Below are positions 56,356 through 64,000 of a DNA stretch of 64,000 nucleotides, piece after piece (the stretch's first letter is position 1; each line of letters opens with the position of its first letter). This DNA comes from Halobacteriovorax sp. GB3 (GTDB lineage Bacteria; Bdellovibrionota; Bacteriovoracia; Bacteriovoracales; Bacteriovoracaceae), in assembly GCF_028649655.1 (NCBI RefSeq), contig NZ_JAQSLN010000005.1, positions 1,409 through 65,408 of the forward strand. Reading direction: 5' to 3'. Under the pieces are notes generated by a model, which saw only the letters and a list, made by a program, of their open reading frames with translations, had not been told where the DNA came from and did no database searches. The translations under genes were made by a program, and so were the position numbers.

Positions 56356-58453
56356 ATTATTATGGAGTTCCCCCCTCGAAAGTCTATTTACTCGAGGGGG
56401 CTCTAAAACTCTTACAAGTCTTCAGCAAGCAAATATAGATAAAATTGAAGACTTACTCTGGATACTTCCCTTAAAAATTCATTTTATTCCAGATGCTCAT
56501 TCTTTTAATAAAGCATCAATAGACCAATACTTTCGTGGAAGAGGCAAGATCGTCTCAATTCAAAGTAGACCGAATTTCAAGGCCCGCGGAAAAGGTAGAG
56601 CGATGCTCTTGAATATTACAGTCATCGTTCAAGATCTAAACAGTACGCAAACCTTAACCCTCAAATGGTTCAACTCTTATGGTTCTGTAAATGATAAACT
56701 TAAGAAGATCGACACAATTGAGTTTGTCGGTGTCATCACAGAATATATGGGTCAATTACAAATATTAAATCCAGAGTTTCAAGAATATCAAGAGAGTTTA
56801 GAATCAACCTCTTCCAATACTTTAAAGATTCAATATCCGACTATTAATGGCGTTAATACAACTAATGTCAAAAGAACAATCGACAAGATTCCAAAGTATC
56901 TTTGGGACTCAATTGATGAGACTCTTACGCCTGAACTTATAACACAAAGAAGTTTTCTAACTCTAGAAGATTCATTCAAAATTATGCACGGAAAGATTTC
57001 AGCAGACAGTTGGAGTAATGAATTAGTTGACCGTGCAAAAGAAAGACTTATTTATGAAGAGTTCTTTTTAGAACAAATTAAAATAAAGCTTAGAAAAGAT
57101 AAGAATGCTCTTCTTCCAGGAATTGAGATAAAAGTAAATGATGAGAACTTTAACAAAGCGCTCAATATTTTTCCATACCAATTAACAGAAGATCAGAACA
57201 AGACAATTAATGAGGTCCGACACGATTTACTCGGAGAGAAGCCAATGATGAGGTTGGTTCAAGGTGATGTCGGATGTGGGAAAACCTCTGTCGCTCTTAT
57301 TAGCGCCCTATTATGTCACTATGAAAATTATCAAAGTGCGCTAATGTGTCCTACAGAATCACTTGCACTTCAACATTATCAGGAAGCACAAGAGTTCTTA
57401 TCTCCACTAGGAATGAAGATTGCTCTTCTTATCGGAAGTACAACTGAAAAAGAAAAAAAGAATATCAAAGAATGTCTACTCTCTGGTGAAATTGATCTCA
57501 TAATTGGAACACATGCGCTTTTTCAAGATAGTGTTCAATTCAAAAATCTAGGTTTATCTATTATTGATGAACAACATAAGTTTGGTGTTGAACAAAGGCT
57601 TAAATTAGCAAATAAGCAAAAAGGTAGCCACTGTCTAATTATGACAGCAACACCTATTCCACGCTCTCTTAGCCTAACTCAATATGGAGATCTTGATATC
57701 TCGATAATTAAGACAATGCCCAGTGGTAGAAAAGGTTGTAAAACGCGAGTCGTAACACCAGGGACATTTGAGAAGTTTCTAAGCTTCATCAATACTCGTC
57801 TTCAAATGTCTGAACAGGTCTATATTGTTGTTCCAGCAATTAATGAAAGTGAGACACAAGAGTTTCTTTATTTAGAACAAGTCTTAAAAAGATTCGAAAA
57901 TTTCTTTCCAAACTATAGAATTAAGGGTCTTCATGGGCAACTTTCACCAGATGAAAAGTCAGAGGCTTTCAAAGATTTCAAAACACATAAAATTGATATT
58001 CTTATCGCTACAAGTGTAATTGAAGTCGGTATTAACGTCACGAATGCAACGGTGATGGCCATAATGAACCCTGAGAGATTTGGACTTTCTTCGCTCCATC
58101 AACTTCGAGGTCGCGTAGGACGTGGAGATAAGCCTGGCTTCTGTTTTCTAGTTAACGATCGCCAAGTTTCACCAGAGAGCTTACAAAGACTTCAAGTTAT
58201 AGAAAAATACACTGATGGATTTAAAATAGCAGAAGAAGATTTAAAAATTAGAGGCTCAGGAGATCTTTTTGGTACAAACCAATCAGGAATCCAGTCAACT
58301 AAAAGACTCGCAGATATCGTCCTTCATCAAAATCACTTACTACAAGCTCGAGAGGATGTTGATGAAATTCTTGATAAAAATAATATTAGTGAAAAACTCT
58401 CTAAGCTTATTGAATCTTTTAAAAATGACGAGAGAATTTTTTCTACTATATAA
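56327..58453 (+). CDS. recG: ATP-dependent DNA helicase RecG
   Basis: A 708-residue branch-migration helicase. The OB-fold wedge domain is N-terminal. Helicase motifs follow: Walker A GDVGCGKT, DEQHKFG (II), TATPIPR (III), and HQLRGRVGRGDKPG (VI). I use the ATG at 56327, with AAAGGTGAAG before it; a GTG at 56315 is in frame too. A 9-base-pair hairpin, CCCCCTCGA (56371-56379) with TCGAGGGGG (56392-56400), lies near the start. RecG remodels stalled forks. Confidence 0.95.
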   Translation: MRSTVSNTNKLLWSSPLESLFTRGGSKTLTSLQQANIDKIEDLLWILPLKIHFIPDAHSFNKASIDQYFRGRGKIVSIQSRPNFKARGKGRAMLLNITVIVQDLNSTQTLTLKWFNSYGSVNDKLKKIDTIEFVGVITEYMGQLQILNPEFQEYQESLESTSSNTLKIQYPTINGVNTTNVKRTIDKIPKYLWDSIDETLTPELITQRSFLTLEDSFKIMHGKISADSWSNELVDRAKERLIYEEFFLEQIKIKLRKDKNALLPGIEIKVNDENFNKALNIFPYQLTEDQNKTINEVRHDLLGEKPMMRLVQGDVGCGKTSVALISALLCHYENYQSALMCPTESLALQHYQEAQEFLSPLGMKIALLIGSTTEKEKKNIKECLLSGEIDLIIGTHALFQDSVQFKNLGLSIIDEQHKFGVEQRLKLANKQKGSHCLIMTATPIPRSLSLTQYGDLDISIIKTMPSGRKGCKTRVVTPGTFEKFLSFINTRLQMSEQVYIVVPAINESETQEFLYLEQVLKRFENFFPNYRIKGLHGQLSPDEKSEAFKDFKTHKIDILIATSVIEVGINVTNATVMAIMNPERFGLSSLHQLRGRVGRGDKPGFCFLVNDRQVSPESLQRLQVIEKYTDGFKIAEEDLKIRGSGDLFGTNQSGIQSTKRLADIVLHQNHLLQAREDVDEILDKNNISEKLSKLIESFKNDERIFSTI

Positions 58454-58481
58454 GAATGAGAATAAGTATTAAAATAATACT

Positions 58482-58913
58482 ATGATAAAACTTAAAGTTC
58501 TTAAATCACCAGATATAGAGAAGCTCGTACCCTTCACTTTCAATTTTGATCAAATCAAGATTGGGTCAAAAAAATCCTGTGATATTTACTTGAAAGATAT
58601 GGCCATAAAGAAACAGGTTTTAACTTTAAAAGTTAAAGATGATAGAGTTCTTGTTACAGGTGAAAACTCGGAGCTTTTTTACAAAATAAATGGAAAGAAA
58701 ATATCTGGGTCTAAACTTCTAAGAGTTGGCGATTTAATTACGATCGGTGAAACTCAGTTATTATTAGAATCAGCGAAGGAAAACTGGAATCCAATTACAG
58801 TTAATTTTGAAGAAAAGATTTCAAATGCAATAAATGAGACTCCTGAGATGAAAGAGATTTTTGATCTCCTTGAAAAAGAAGTCATCATAGCTGGAAAAGA
58901 AAAAGATGCTTAA
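58482..58913 (+). CDS. FHA-like domain protein
   Basis: A 143-residue protein with the forkhead-associated pattern: IKIGSKKSCDIYLKD near residues 25-39 (Gly and Ser of GxxxxCDI), then a core of beta strands. The usual SxxH motif is not clear: AIKKQVLTL stands where it should be, so phosphothreonine binding may be weak. A helical C-terminal tail (NAINETPEMKEIFDLLEK) follows. Its end overlaps the hydrolase gene by eight bases. Confidence 0.65.
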   Translation: MIKLKVLKSPDIEKLVPFTFNFDQIKIGSKKSCDIYLKDMAIKKQVLTLKVKDDRVLVTGENSELFYKINGKKISGSKLLRVGDLITIGETQLLLESAKENWNPITVNFEEKISNAINETPEMKEIFDLLEKEVIIAGKEKDA

Positions 58914-59790
58914 AACAAATTATAGTGCCTATAAATACACAGACCAAAACACCAAAATCCTGTACTCAACTAATTTTGAAATCAAGAACATAAAAAAGGA
59001 TGAGCCTTTACTCGTTTTTAATTACGGCCTAGTTTGCTCCAATGCACACTGGATGTATCAACTACCCTACTTTGAAAATCTAGGATATCAAATCCTCATT
59101 CATGATTATAGATGTCACTTTTCATCTGAATGCAGTGATGGAATTGAGACTTGCACCTTTCAAAATATTGCTAACGACCTTCATTCAATTTTAAAAGATA
59201 TTAATTCGAAAAATGTTCACATGATCGGGCATAGTATGGGCGTGAATGTGACATTAGAATACGCACGTCTCTACCCTGAATTCATAAAATCACAAACACT
59301 GATATCCGGAACAGTCTTACCACCACAAGATATTATGTTCGACTCGAATATTGTCGACATAACATCGCCTTATATTGAAGATGTTGCTAAGAACTTTTCC
59401 GATCTATTCGAATCTATTTGGAAAAGTTCATATAAAAACCCCATTGCAAGACTTGCTGTTTTAAGAGGTGGGTTTAATCCGAAAAAAACAAGTGATGATT
59501 TTGTTCAACTGTATATGAAGAGAATTGGTGAACTTAATAGCGATCTCTTTTTTCATCTACTTAATCAGATGAAAGAGCATGATATTATAAATGATCTCGA
59601 GAAGATAAAAACACCTACTCTCATCATTGGTGGCGATAAAGATAAAGTTATTCCTAACTATCTTCAAAAAATTCTCTATCAATATATTAAGAATTCAGAA
59701 CTCTATATCGTAAAAGACGGAAGCCATGTTCCTCAAGTCGATTTTCCAGACTCTATTAATGATAGAATTTCACGATTTTTAAATTCTTAA
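58906..59790 (+). CDS. Alpha/beta hydrolase
   Basis: A 294-residue hydrolase-fold protein. The nucleophile elbow is GHSMG (Ser near 105), the acid is in GGDKDKVIP and the catalytic His in DGSHVPQ. No signal peptide is seen. It overlaps the FHA protein gene, so they are cotranslated. The substrate is not known; esterase, lipase or epoxide-type activities are possible. Confidence 0.85.
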   Translation: MLKTNYSAYKYTDQNTKILYSTNFEIKNIKKDEPLLVFNYGLVCSNAHWMYQLPYFENLGYQILIHDYRCHFSSECSDGIETCTFQNIANDLHSILKDINSKNVHMIGHSMGVNVTLEYARLYPEFIKSQTLISGTVLPPQDIMFDSNIVDITSPYIEDVAKNFSDLFESIWKSSYKNPIARLAVLRGGFNPKKTSDDFVQLYMKRIGELNSDLFFHLLNQMKEHDIINDLEKIKTPTLIIGGDKDKVIPNYLQKILYQYIKNSELYIVKDGSHVPQVDFPDSINDRISRFLNS

Positions 59791-61031
59791 TCTACGTTCA
59801 TATTTTTGTATTGAAGTAAGTCTTTAAAAACTCTCTTCATAGCAGATATTTTTTGACTTCTCTTATACTCTTGGTGAGATGCCTCACCTTCAGTATTTTG
59901 CTTATGAGCATCGACATCTACAACTTGAACTTCAAATGGGTAAAAGAATCGAACATCTCTAGCAATAAGAGAGAAATCCATTGAAAGAATCTTCTTTCTG
60001 AGTTCATCATTTTCATCGGCCTTCTTAGCTAGTTTACGAAGGTCATGAAATTCTGTCATAAATGGATTTTTATATTTGATCAACTGTCTACATGTGAACT
60101 GAATTGATTGATAACCTTTCTTAGAGTGAAGATTTCGATCAGAGTTTTTACTAGAAAATCCATTTTCCATAATCTCTCTATTTAGAGCCTGTAAAAAACG
60201 CTCTTCTGAAAGATTATTACGTAATGCCATTCTTAGAATTTCACTATGTCTTCTTCTAAAATTATCCAGATTCACCATCGTATTTACTGAACGACTAGGC
60301 TTGATATTGTGAGGAATGATGACGTTATTCTCAACAAAAAACTTCACAGCAAGAAGCGAGTCGAAACGAGTTTTGGTGATGACTCTTACTCCAATTCTAT
60401 CAAATAATTCTTCAGCGACATTTTCAGCCTTATGAAGAAGTTTAATAATAACACTATCACGAGTTTTCTTAGACTTCGTTTCAAAATCTATTAATGGGAT
60501 TTGATATTTATTATCACTTGTCCCTAGAAATAAATTTTGCTCTTCATCGCGATACAGATACTTATAAAACTTATCAAAAATCTGAGTCTGAATGACATTA
60601 AAGTAGCTAGAACGGAGATCCTTATCAACATGTAAAATAGTATGCATGATTTTTAAAACGATCTCACACCATAACTTCTCCTCATAAGTCTTTGAAGGAT
60701 CAGCACCTGTGGCCGTTAAAAATACATCACTGATATCAGTAACCATATATAGTGAATTTGGTATTTTAAGATCAAGGCCATCACGACTTCCCTCTTTAAG
60801 GAAATAACGTCGGATAAACTGAAGGGCCTCTTGAAAGTTCCCAAAGAGCTCAGCTTTACTAATATTATCACTTGGATCAAGACCATAACTCTTAAGAAAA
60901 GAGTTCACCTTATCTATATTGAATTTCTGATCTCCCAGGAACTTTGAATCAAGCGAAGACTTGCCGCCAATAACAACATCAAAAACTTCCCAGTCAAAAA
61001 TATATTTAGATAAATAATCAGGTCTATTCAT
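59787..61031 (-). CDS. RelA/SpoT-type (p)ppGpp synthetase-domain protein
   Basis: A 414-residue protein. Residues 1-180 are a helical domain I do not recognise. Residues 183-395 align by eye with the RelA/SpoT synthetase fold: KSKKTRDSVIIKLLHKAEN (ATP site), Asp211 in DRIGVRVI (the Mg2+ Asp of DIAGIR), KKGYQSIQF with Tyr307 (the Tyr that stacks on GDP), Glu367 in FEVQV (of EVQIRT), and HQEYK near 386 (of AHWxYK). All main catalytic residues are kept. It lacks an HD hydrolase domain and the TGS and ACT domains, so it looks like a stand-alone synthetase with its own N-terminal regulator. Confidence 0.7.
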   Translation of the reverse strand: MNRPDYLSKYIFDWEVFDVVIGGKSSLDSKFLGDQKFNIDKVNSFLKSYGLDPSDNISKAELFGNFQEALQFIRRYFLKEGSRDGLDLKIPNSLYMVTDISDVFLTATGADPSKTYEEKLWCEIVLKIMHTILHVDKDLRSSYFNVIQTQIFDKFYKYLYRDEEQNLFLGTSDNKYQIPLIDFETKSKKTRDSVIIKLLHKAENVAEELFDRIGVRVITKTRFDSLLAVKFFVENNVIIPHNIKPSRSVNTMVNLDNFRRRHSEILRMALRNNLSEERFLQALNREIMENGFSSKNSDRNLHSKKGYQSIQFTCRQLIKYKNPFMTEFHDLRKLAKKADENDELRKKILSMDFSLIARDVRFFYPFEVQVVDVDAHKQNTEGEASHQEYKRSQKISAMKRVFKDLLQYKNMNVD

Positions 61032-61081
61032 AAGCTTTTAAAACCTTTAGTAAACGTTCGAAATAAGATATCATAATTACC

Positions 61082-61570
61082 ATGAATGACAATAAGAGAC
61101 TTAACGCCCTTAGCCTAGAAAACCTTTTCCTCTCCTTTTTTGGAGTTGGCCATATCCCATGGGCCCCTGGAACTTTTGGAACACTAGCTACAATGCCATT
61201 TCTCTATGCTCTTGGTGCATTTGGTACACCATTCTTTTTTCTTATTCCTTTTATTGTTATTACCTTTATTATCTCGTGTTTTATTACTGACCATGTTCAA
61301 AAACAGTTAAAAGTTGAGGATCCATCATGGATCGTTATCGATGAAGTACTCGGGATCATGGTTACATGGTTGTTTCTACAATCGCATCACTGGATTCATT
61401 ACGTTGTCATTTTTATTTTCTTTCGATTTTTCGATATTGTGAAAATTTGGCCAGCAAATTACGTCGATAAAAACGTCAAAAACGGTATTGGTACAATCTT
61501 AGATGATATTATAAGTGGTGTTTACGCAGGGCTCCTATACCTAATTCTTACAAAATTAAACATTCTCTAA
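61082..61570 (+). CDS. pgpA: Phosphatidylglycerophosphatase A
   Basis: A 162-residue membrane enzyme removing phosphate from phosphatidylglycerophosphate. Family motifs are visible: GVGHIPWAPGTFGTLATMP, WIVIDEVLG and the C-terminal FRFFDIVKIWPANYVDK with GTILDDIISG. Three or four membrane spans are predicted. It is divergent from the RelA-like gene and its end is near the recA promoter repeats. Confidence 0.93.
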   Translation: MNDNKRLNALSLENLFLSFFGVGHIPWAPGTFGTLATMPFLYALGAFGTPFFFLIPFIVITFIISCFITDHVQKQLKVEDPSWIVIDEVLGIMVTWLFLQSHHWIHYVVIFIFFRFFDIVKIWPANYVDKNVKNGIGTILDDIISGVYAGLLYLILTKLNIL

Positions 61571-61571
61571 G

Positions 61572-61610
61572 TTACGCAAATTACCCCTTGACTTACGCAT
61601 AACTTACGCA
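61572..61610. repeat. Three TTACGCA repeats upstream of recA
   Basis: TTACGCA occurs at 61572-61578, 61593-61599 and 61604-61610, spaced 21 and 11 bases apart, that is two turns and one turn of the helix. The last two lie inside the spacer of the likely recA promoter (TTGACT at 61588-61593, N17, CAAAAT at 61611-61616). Confidence 0.7.
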
Positions 61611-61636
61611 CAAAATAAACTTACTGAACGAAGTAA
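61588..61636 (+). promoter_or_regulatory. recA promoter and candidate LexA operator
   Basis: TTGACT-N17-CAAAAT gives a plausible sigma-70 promoter with a start near 61623. The palindrome TTACT-GAACGA-AGTAA (61621-61636) covers the start site, where a repressor would block transcription. Its half-site TTAC resembles the published Bdellovibrio LexA box TTAC-N3-GTAA, but with a longer spacer. A leader of about 170 bases follows, with two competing hairpins (61717-61755 and 61740-61768). Confidence 0.5.
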
Positions 61637-61794
61637 ATATTTGAAGCTGCCCTAAATTTAAGCCCGAAAATACAAGGTCTTGAAATCTGTGAAGTCTCTT
61701 CAATTTGCATAACTTTGTCCGTGAAACATTGAAACCATCGTGATAGCGTACGGACGCTTTGCGATCACCATAAATCATATTAATGAGGTACTTA

Positions 61795-62922
61795 ATGGCA
61801 ACAAAATCTACTACAGTCGATGCAAACAAAAAGAAAGCACTAGACCTAGCTCTTTCATCTATTGAAAAGCAATTTGGTAAAGGTGCCATCATGAAGCTTG
61901 ATGCTGACTCAAATACTCCTGAGAAGATTCCTGCAATCTCTACTGGATGTCTTGGTTTAGACCTTGGTCTTGGAATTGGTGGAGTGCCTAAAGGTAGAAT
62001 CATTGAAATTTATGGTCCAGAGTCTTCTGGTAAAACAACACTTACTCTTCATATCGCAGCTGAGTGTCAAAAAGAAGGTGGAACAGTTGCCTTCGTTGAT
62101 GCTGAACATGCTCTAGATACGGTTTATGCTTCTAATCTGGGCGTTGACATCCCTAACACACTTATTTCACAACCAGATAGTGGTGAACAGGCTCTAGAAA
62201 TTGCGGATATGCTCGTACGCTCAGGCGCAGTAGACCTTCTCATCGTTGACTCTGTTGCAGCACTTACTCCAAGAGCTGAACTAGAGGGAGACATGGGAGA
62301 CACACACGTAGGTCTTCAAGCTCGTCTAATGTCACAAGCTCTTCGTAAACTAACTGGTTCAATCTCAAGATCAAACTGTACAGTTATTTTCATCAACCAA
62401 CTTAGAATGAAAATTGGTGTTATGTTCGGTAACCCAGAGACAACAACTGGTGGTAACGCTCTTAAATTCTACTCATCTGTGAGACTAGATATTAGAAGAA
62501 CTGGTGCTATCAAAGATGGAGACAATGTTGTTGGTAACAGAACGAAAGTTAAGGTTGTAAAAAACAAAGTAGCTCCACCATTCAAAGTCATCGAATTTGA
62601 TATAATGTACGGACAAGGTATTTCAAAAAGTGGTGACCTTCTTGACCTAGCTGTTGAAAACAAAATCGTTGATAAAGCTGGTGCATGGTTCTCTTACAAC
62701 AATGCAAAAATTGGTCAAGGACGTGAGAACTCGAAACGCTTTTTAGAAGAGAATACTGAAATTATGGAAGAAATTAAAAACAAAATTTTAGTTATTCACG
62801 GACTAGCAGAAGGACCTGTCGAAACTCTAGCAGAAGAAGTAAATACTGAAACTGGAGAGATCATCGAAGAAGAAGTGACAGCTACAAAGAAGACAAAGAA
62901 AAGTAAAAAAACTGTTCAATAA
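61795..62922 (+). CDS. recA: Recombinase RecA
   Basis: A 375-residue protein starting MATKSTT at 61795, preceded by GAGGT; an in-frame ATG at 61783 overlaps that site. Walker A is GPESSGKTT, Walker [11 protein letters not shown], with the loop [23 protein letters not shown] and the L2 region [16 protein letters not shown]. It drives homologous recombination and SOS induction. The leader is about 170 bases and structured. RecX, its negative regulator, is encoded downstream. Confidence 0.97.
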   Translation: MATKSTTVDANKKKALDLALSSIEKQFGKGAIMKLDADSNTPEKIPAISTGCLGLDLGLGIGGVPKGRIIEIYGPESSGKTTLTLHIAAECQKEGGTVAFVDAEHALDTVYASNLGVDIPNTLISQPDSGEQALEIADMLVRSGAVDLLIVDSVAALTPRAELEGDMGDTHVGLQARLMSQALRKLTGSISRSNCTVIFINQLRMKIGVMFGNPETTTGGNALKFYSSVRLDIRRTGAIKDGDNVVGNRTKVKVVKNKVAPPFKVIEFDIMYGQGISKSGDLLDLAVENKIVDKAGAWFSYNNAKIGQGRENSKRFLEENTEIMEEIKNKILVIHGLAEGPVETLAEEVNTETGEIIEEEVTATKKTKKSKKTVQ

Positions 62923-62947
62923 TCCAATTTTAAGTTGAGGATGAGTG

Positions 62948-63019
62948 ATGTCACTACTGAATAGTAGGCCACCATTCTCCTCAGCTCTTTATTATGTTCC
63001 AAAGCAAATACAAAGTTAA
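62948..63019 (+). other. Possible 23-codon leader frame overlapping recX start
   Basis: A frame starting ATG at 62948, with TTGAGG before it, reads MSLLNSRPPFSSALYYVPK and a little more, ending TAA at 63017-63019. It overlaps the first codons of recX in another phase. Because recX has no ribosome-binding site, ribosomes may reach its start by coupling to this frame. It could equally be non-coding. Confidence 0.35.
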
Positions 63020-63500
63020 AGAATCTTCAACAAAGAAGGCTTACAATTACCTTATTAATCTCATCGCTAAGAGAGATTATAGTGAGTACAAGCTAAGAGA
63101 GAAGCTAAGACTCAAAGGTTATGAGAGTTCTCACATTGATGAATCAATACAAAAGCTCATCGATGATGGATACTTAAGGGAAGACTTTTATACAGATGCC
63201 CGAATAAGAGGGCTTATGTCTAAAAACTACTCTCCATCTCATATTAAAAGATCACTAGAGCAAGAAAAGATATATGTGGACGAGAGCTATATACTTTCGA
63301 TCTTTGGCGATAACTATACATCAGTTGATGACCAGGTAGACTATCTCGTAAGCAAGAAAATAGGATCAAAACCTATTCCTGAAGGAAGAGAAGAATTCTA
63401 TAAATTCAAAAATAAAATCATTACTTTTATTGTCTCAAAAGGACACAGTTTTTCTGCGGCATCCGATGCCTTTAATCGTTATCTCGATAAGACGGATTAA
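62994..63500 (+). CDS. recX: Regulatory protein RecX
   Basis: A 168-residue helical protein of the RecX family with its three-helix repeats: KAYNYLINLIAKRDYSEYKLREKLRLKGY and IDESIQKLIDDGYLREDFYTDARIR are typical. RecX binds the RecA filament and limits its activity. The ATG at 62994 has no ribosome-binding site in front of it; it may be translated by coupling to the preceding short frame. The position right after recA is the usual one. Confidence 0.88.
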   Translation: MFQSKYKVKESSTKKAYNYLINLIAKRDYSEYKLREKLRLKGYESSHIDESIQKLIDDGYLREDFYTDARIRGLMSKNYSPSHIKRSLEQEKIYVDESYILSIFGDNYTSVDDQVDYLVSKKIGSKPIPEGREEFYKFKNKIITFIVSKGHSFSAASDAFNRYLDKTD

Positions 63501-63545
63501 AAAAGTTGTGTTAGCCTATCTCCGACATCATGAAGGAGACAACAC

Positions 63546-64000
63546 ATGGGAAGACTACTCATTAGTCTGATTTTAACTTTTTCGATCTTTTCTTGTACGA
63601 AAAGCTCAAAACTAGATGAAAATACTCTTAATGTTCCAATCGCTGGACAAATTTCGACTTTAGATCCAGCACAATCATTTGATACAATTTCAGCTTCAGT
63701 TATCTATCAAGGTTATGACCAACTCTTTGAATATCATTATTTAAAAAGACCGTACCAAGTTCAACCACTTCTTGCGACGTCTATGCCTAAAATAGAAAAT
63801 GATGGCACTCGCTACATTATTAATATCCGCTCAAATATTCGCTATCACGACGACCCTGTTTTTGAAGGAAAACCTCGCTACGTTAAAGCTGAAGACTTTA
63901 TCACTCAAATAAAAAGACTGGCCTTCCTTCCAACAAATAGTAATGGGTGGTGGCTTTTTAAAGGAAAGATTAAAGGTATTGACGAGTTTAGAAAGCAAGC
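63546..64000 (+). CDS. Oligopeptide-type solute-binding lipoprotein (partial, right edge)
   Basis: The 5' part of a gene running off the window. AAGGAG precedes the ATG. The signal peptide has a lipobox IFSC, so it is a lipoprotein. The mature start LNVPIAGQISTLDPAQSFDT and the following YQGYDQLFEYHYL match the SBP_bac_5 family of dipeptide/oligopeptide ABC transporter binding proteins. At least 151 residues are seen. Confidence 0.85.
   Translation, partial: MGRLLISLILTFSIFSCTKSSKLDENTLNVPIAGQISTLDPAQSFDTISASVIYQGYDQLFEYHYLKRPYQVQPLLATSMPKIENDGTRYIINIRSNIRYHDDPVFEGKPRYVKAEDFITQIKRLAFLPTNSNGWWLFKGKIKGIDEFRKQ

Overview
This 64 kb window is AT-rich, densely packed chromosomal DNA from a motile, aerobic Gram-negative bacterium. 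The best guess is a Bdellovibrio-and-like organism, most likely a marine Bacteriovorax/Halobacteriovorax relative. The reasons are tandem flagellins, a rearranged Tad pilus locus, a secreted YD-repeat protein, an AarF/UbiB kinase and an aa3-type respiratory chain encoded in one long block. That assignment is inference; no rRNA gene is present. I saw no tRNA, insertion sequence, prophage or CRISPR array.

Layout. 1-102: a TTTTAC hexanucleotide repeat. 103-741: a YedJ-like HD hydrolase. 794-9015 (minus): cytochrome c oxidase subunits, SCO copper chaperone, dihaem lipoprotein cytochrome c, a fused haem A/haem O synthase and a second CtaA. 9106-11357 (plus): tryptophan 2,3-dioxygenase and a kynureninase-like enzyme. 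11337-19067 (minus): a split cytochrome b/Rieske complex with an eight-haem cytochrome c, followed by a second COX3, a CPxC membrane protein and a DUF420 protein. 19213-33610: membrane and hypothetical proteins, thiolase, an orphan FliG-C-like protein, a cNMP-binding protein, Ppx/GppA, MtnA, AsmA, PcrA, GlmS and GlmU. 33849-37134: Lon, a CheY-like receiver and a small membrane protein. 37131-38184: three small exported single-cysteine proteins, two with sigma-54-type promoters. 38278-39903: a secreted YD-repeat protein. 39992-47768: a Tad/Flp pilus locus with a CpaE-CpaF fusion. About 47995-48182: a 6S RNA. 48246-49764: a hypothetical protein and an RmlD-like dehydratase/reductase. 49883-51845: two flagellins with structured leaders. 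52132-54899: a GNAT acetyltransferase and UbiB/AarF. 55053-59790: a hypothetical protein, a Cys-rich protein, GreA, RecG, an FHA protein and an alpha/beta hydrolase. 59787-61031: an unannotated protein with a RelA/SpoT-type synthetase domain. 61082-63500: PgpA, RecA and RecX. 63546-end: the start of an oligopeptide-binding lipoprotein.

How it fits together. The first 19 kb encodes most of an electron-transport chain: quinol to Rieske/cytochrome b, to multihaem cytochrome c, to the CuA/aa3 oxidase, together with haem A synthesis and copper delivery. The 37-52 kb stretch is envelope and surface biology: exported peptides, YD-repeat protein, pilus and flagellins. Its control signals can be read in the sequence: sigma-54 and sigma-28 promoters and GGA-loop hairpins in the flagellin leaders that resemble CsrA sites. 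The last third is core DNA repair and transcription-elongation genes plus a probable alarmone synthetase. The observations most worth following are the RelA-like protein, the sigma-54-driven small-peptide family, the eight-haem cytochrome of the bc-type complex, the CpaE-CpaF fusion and the flagellin leader architecture.
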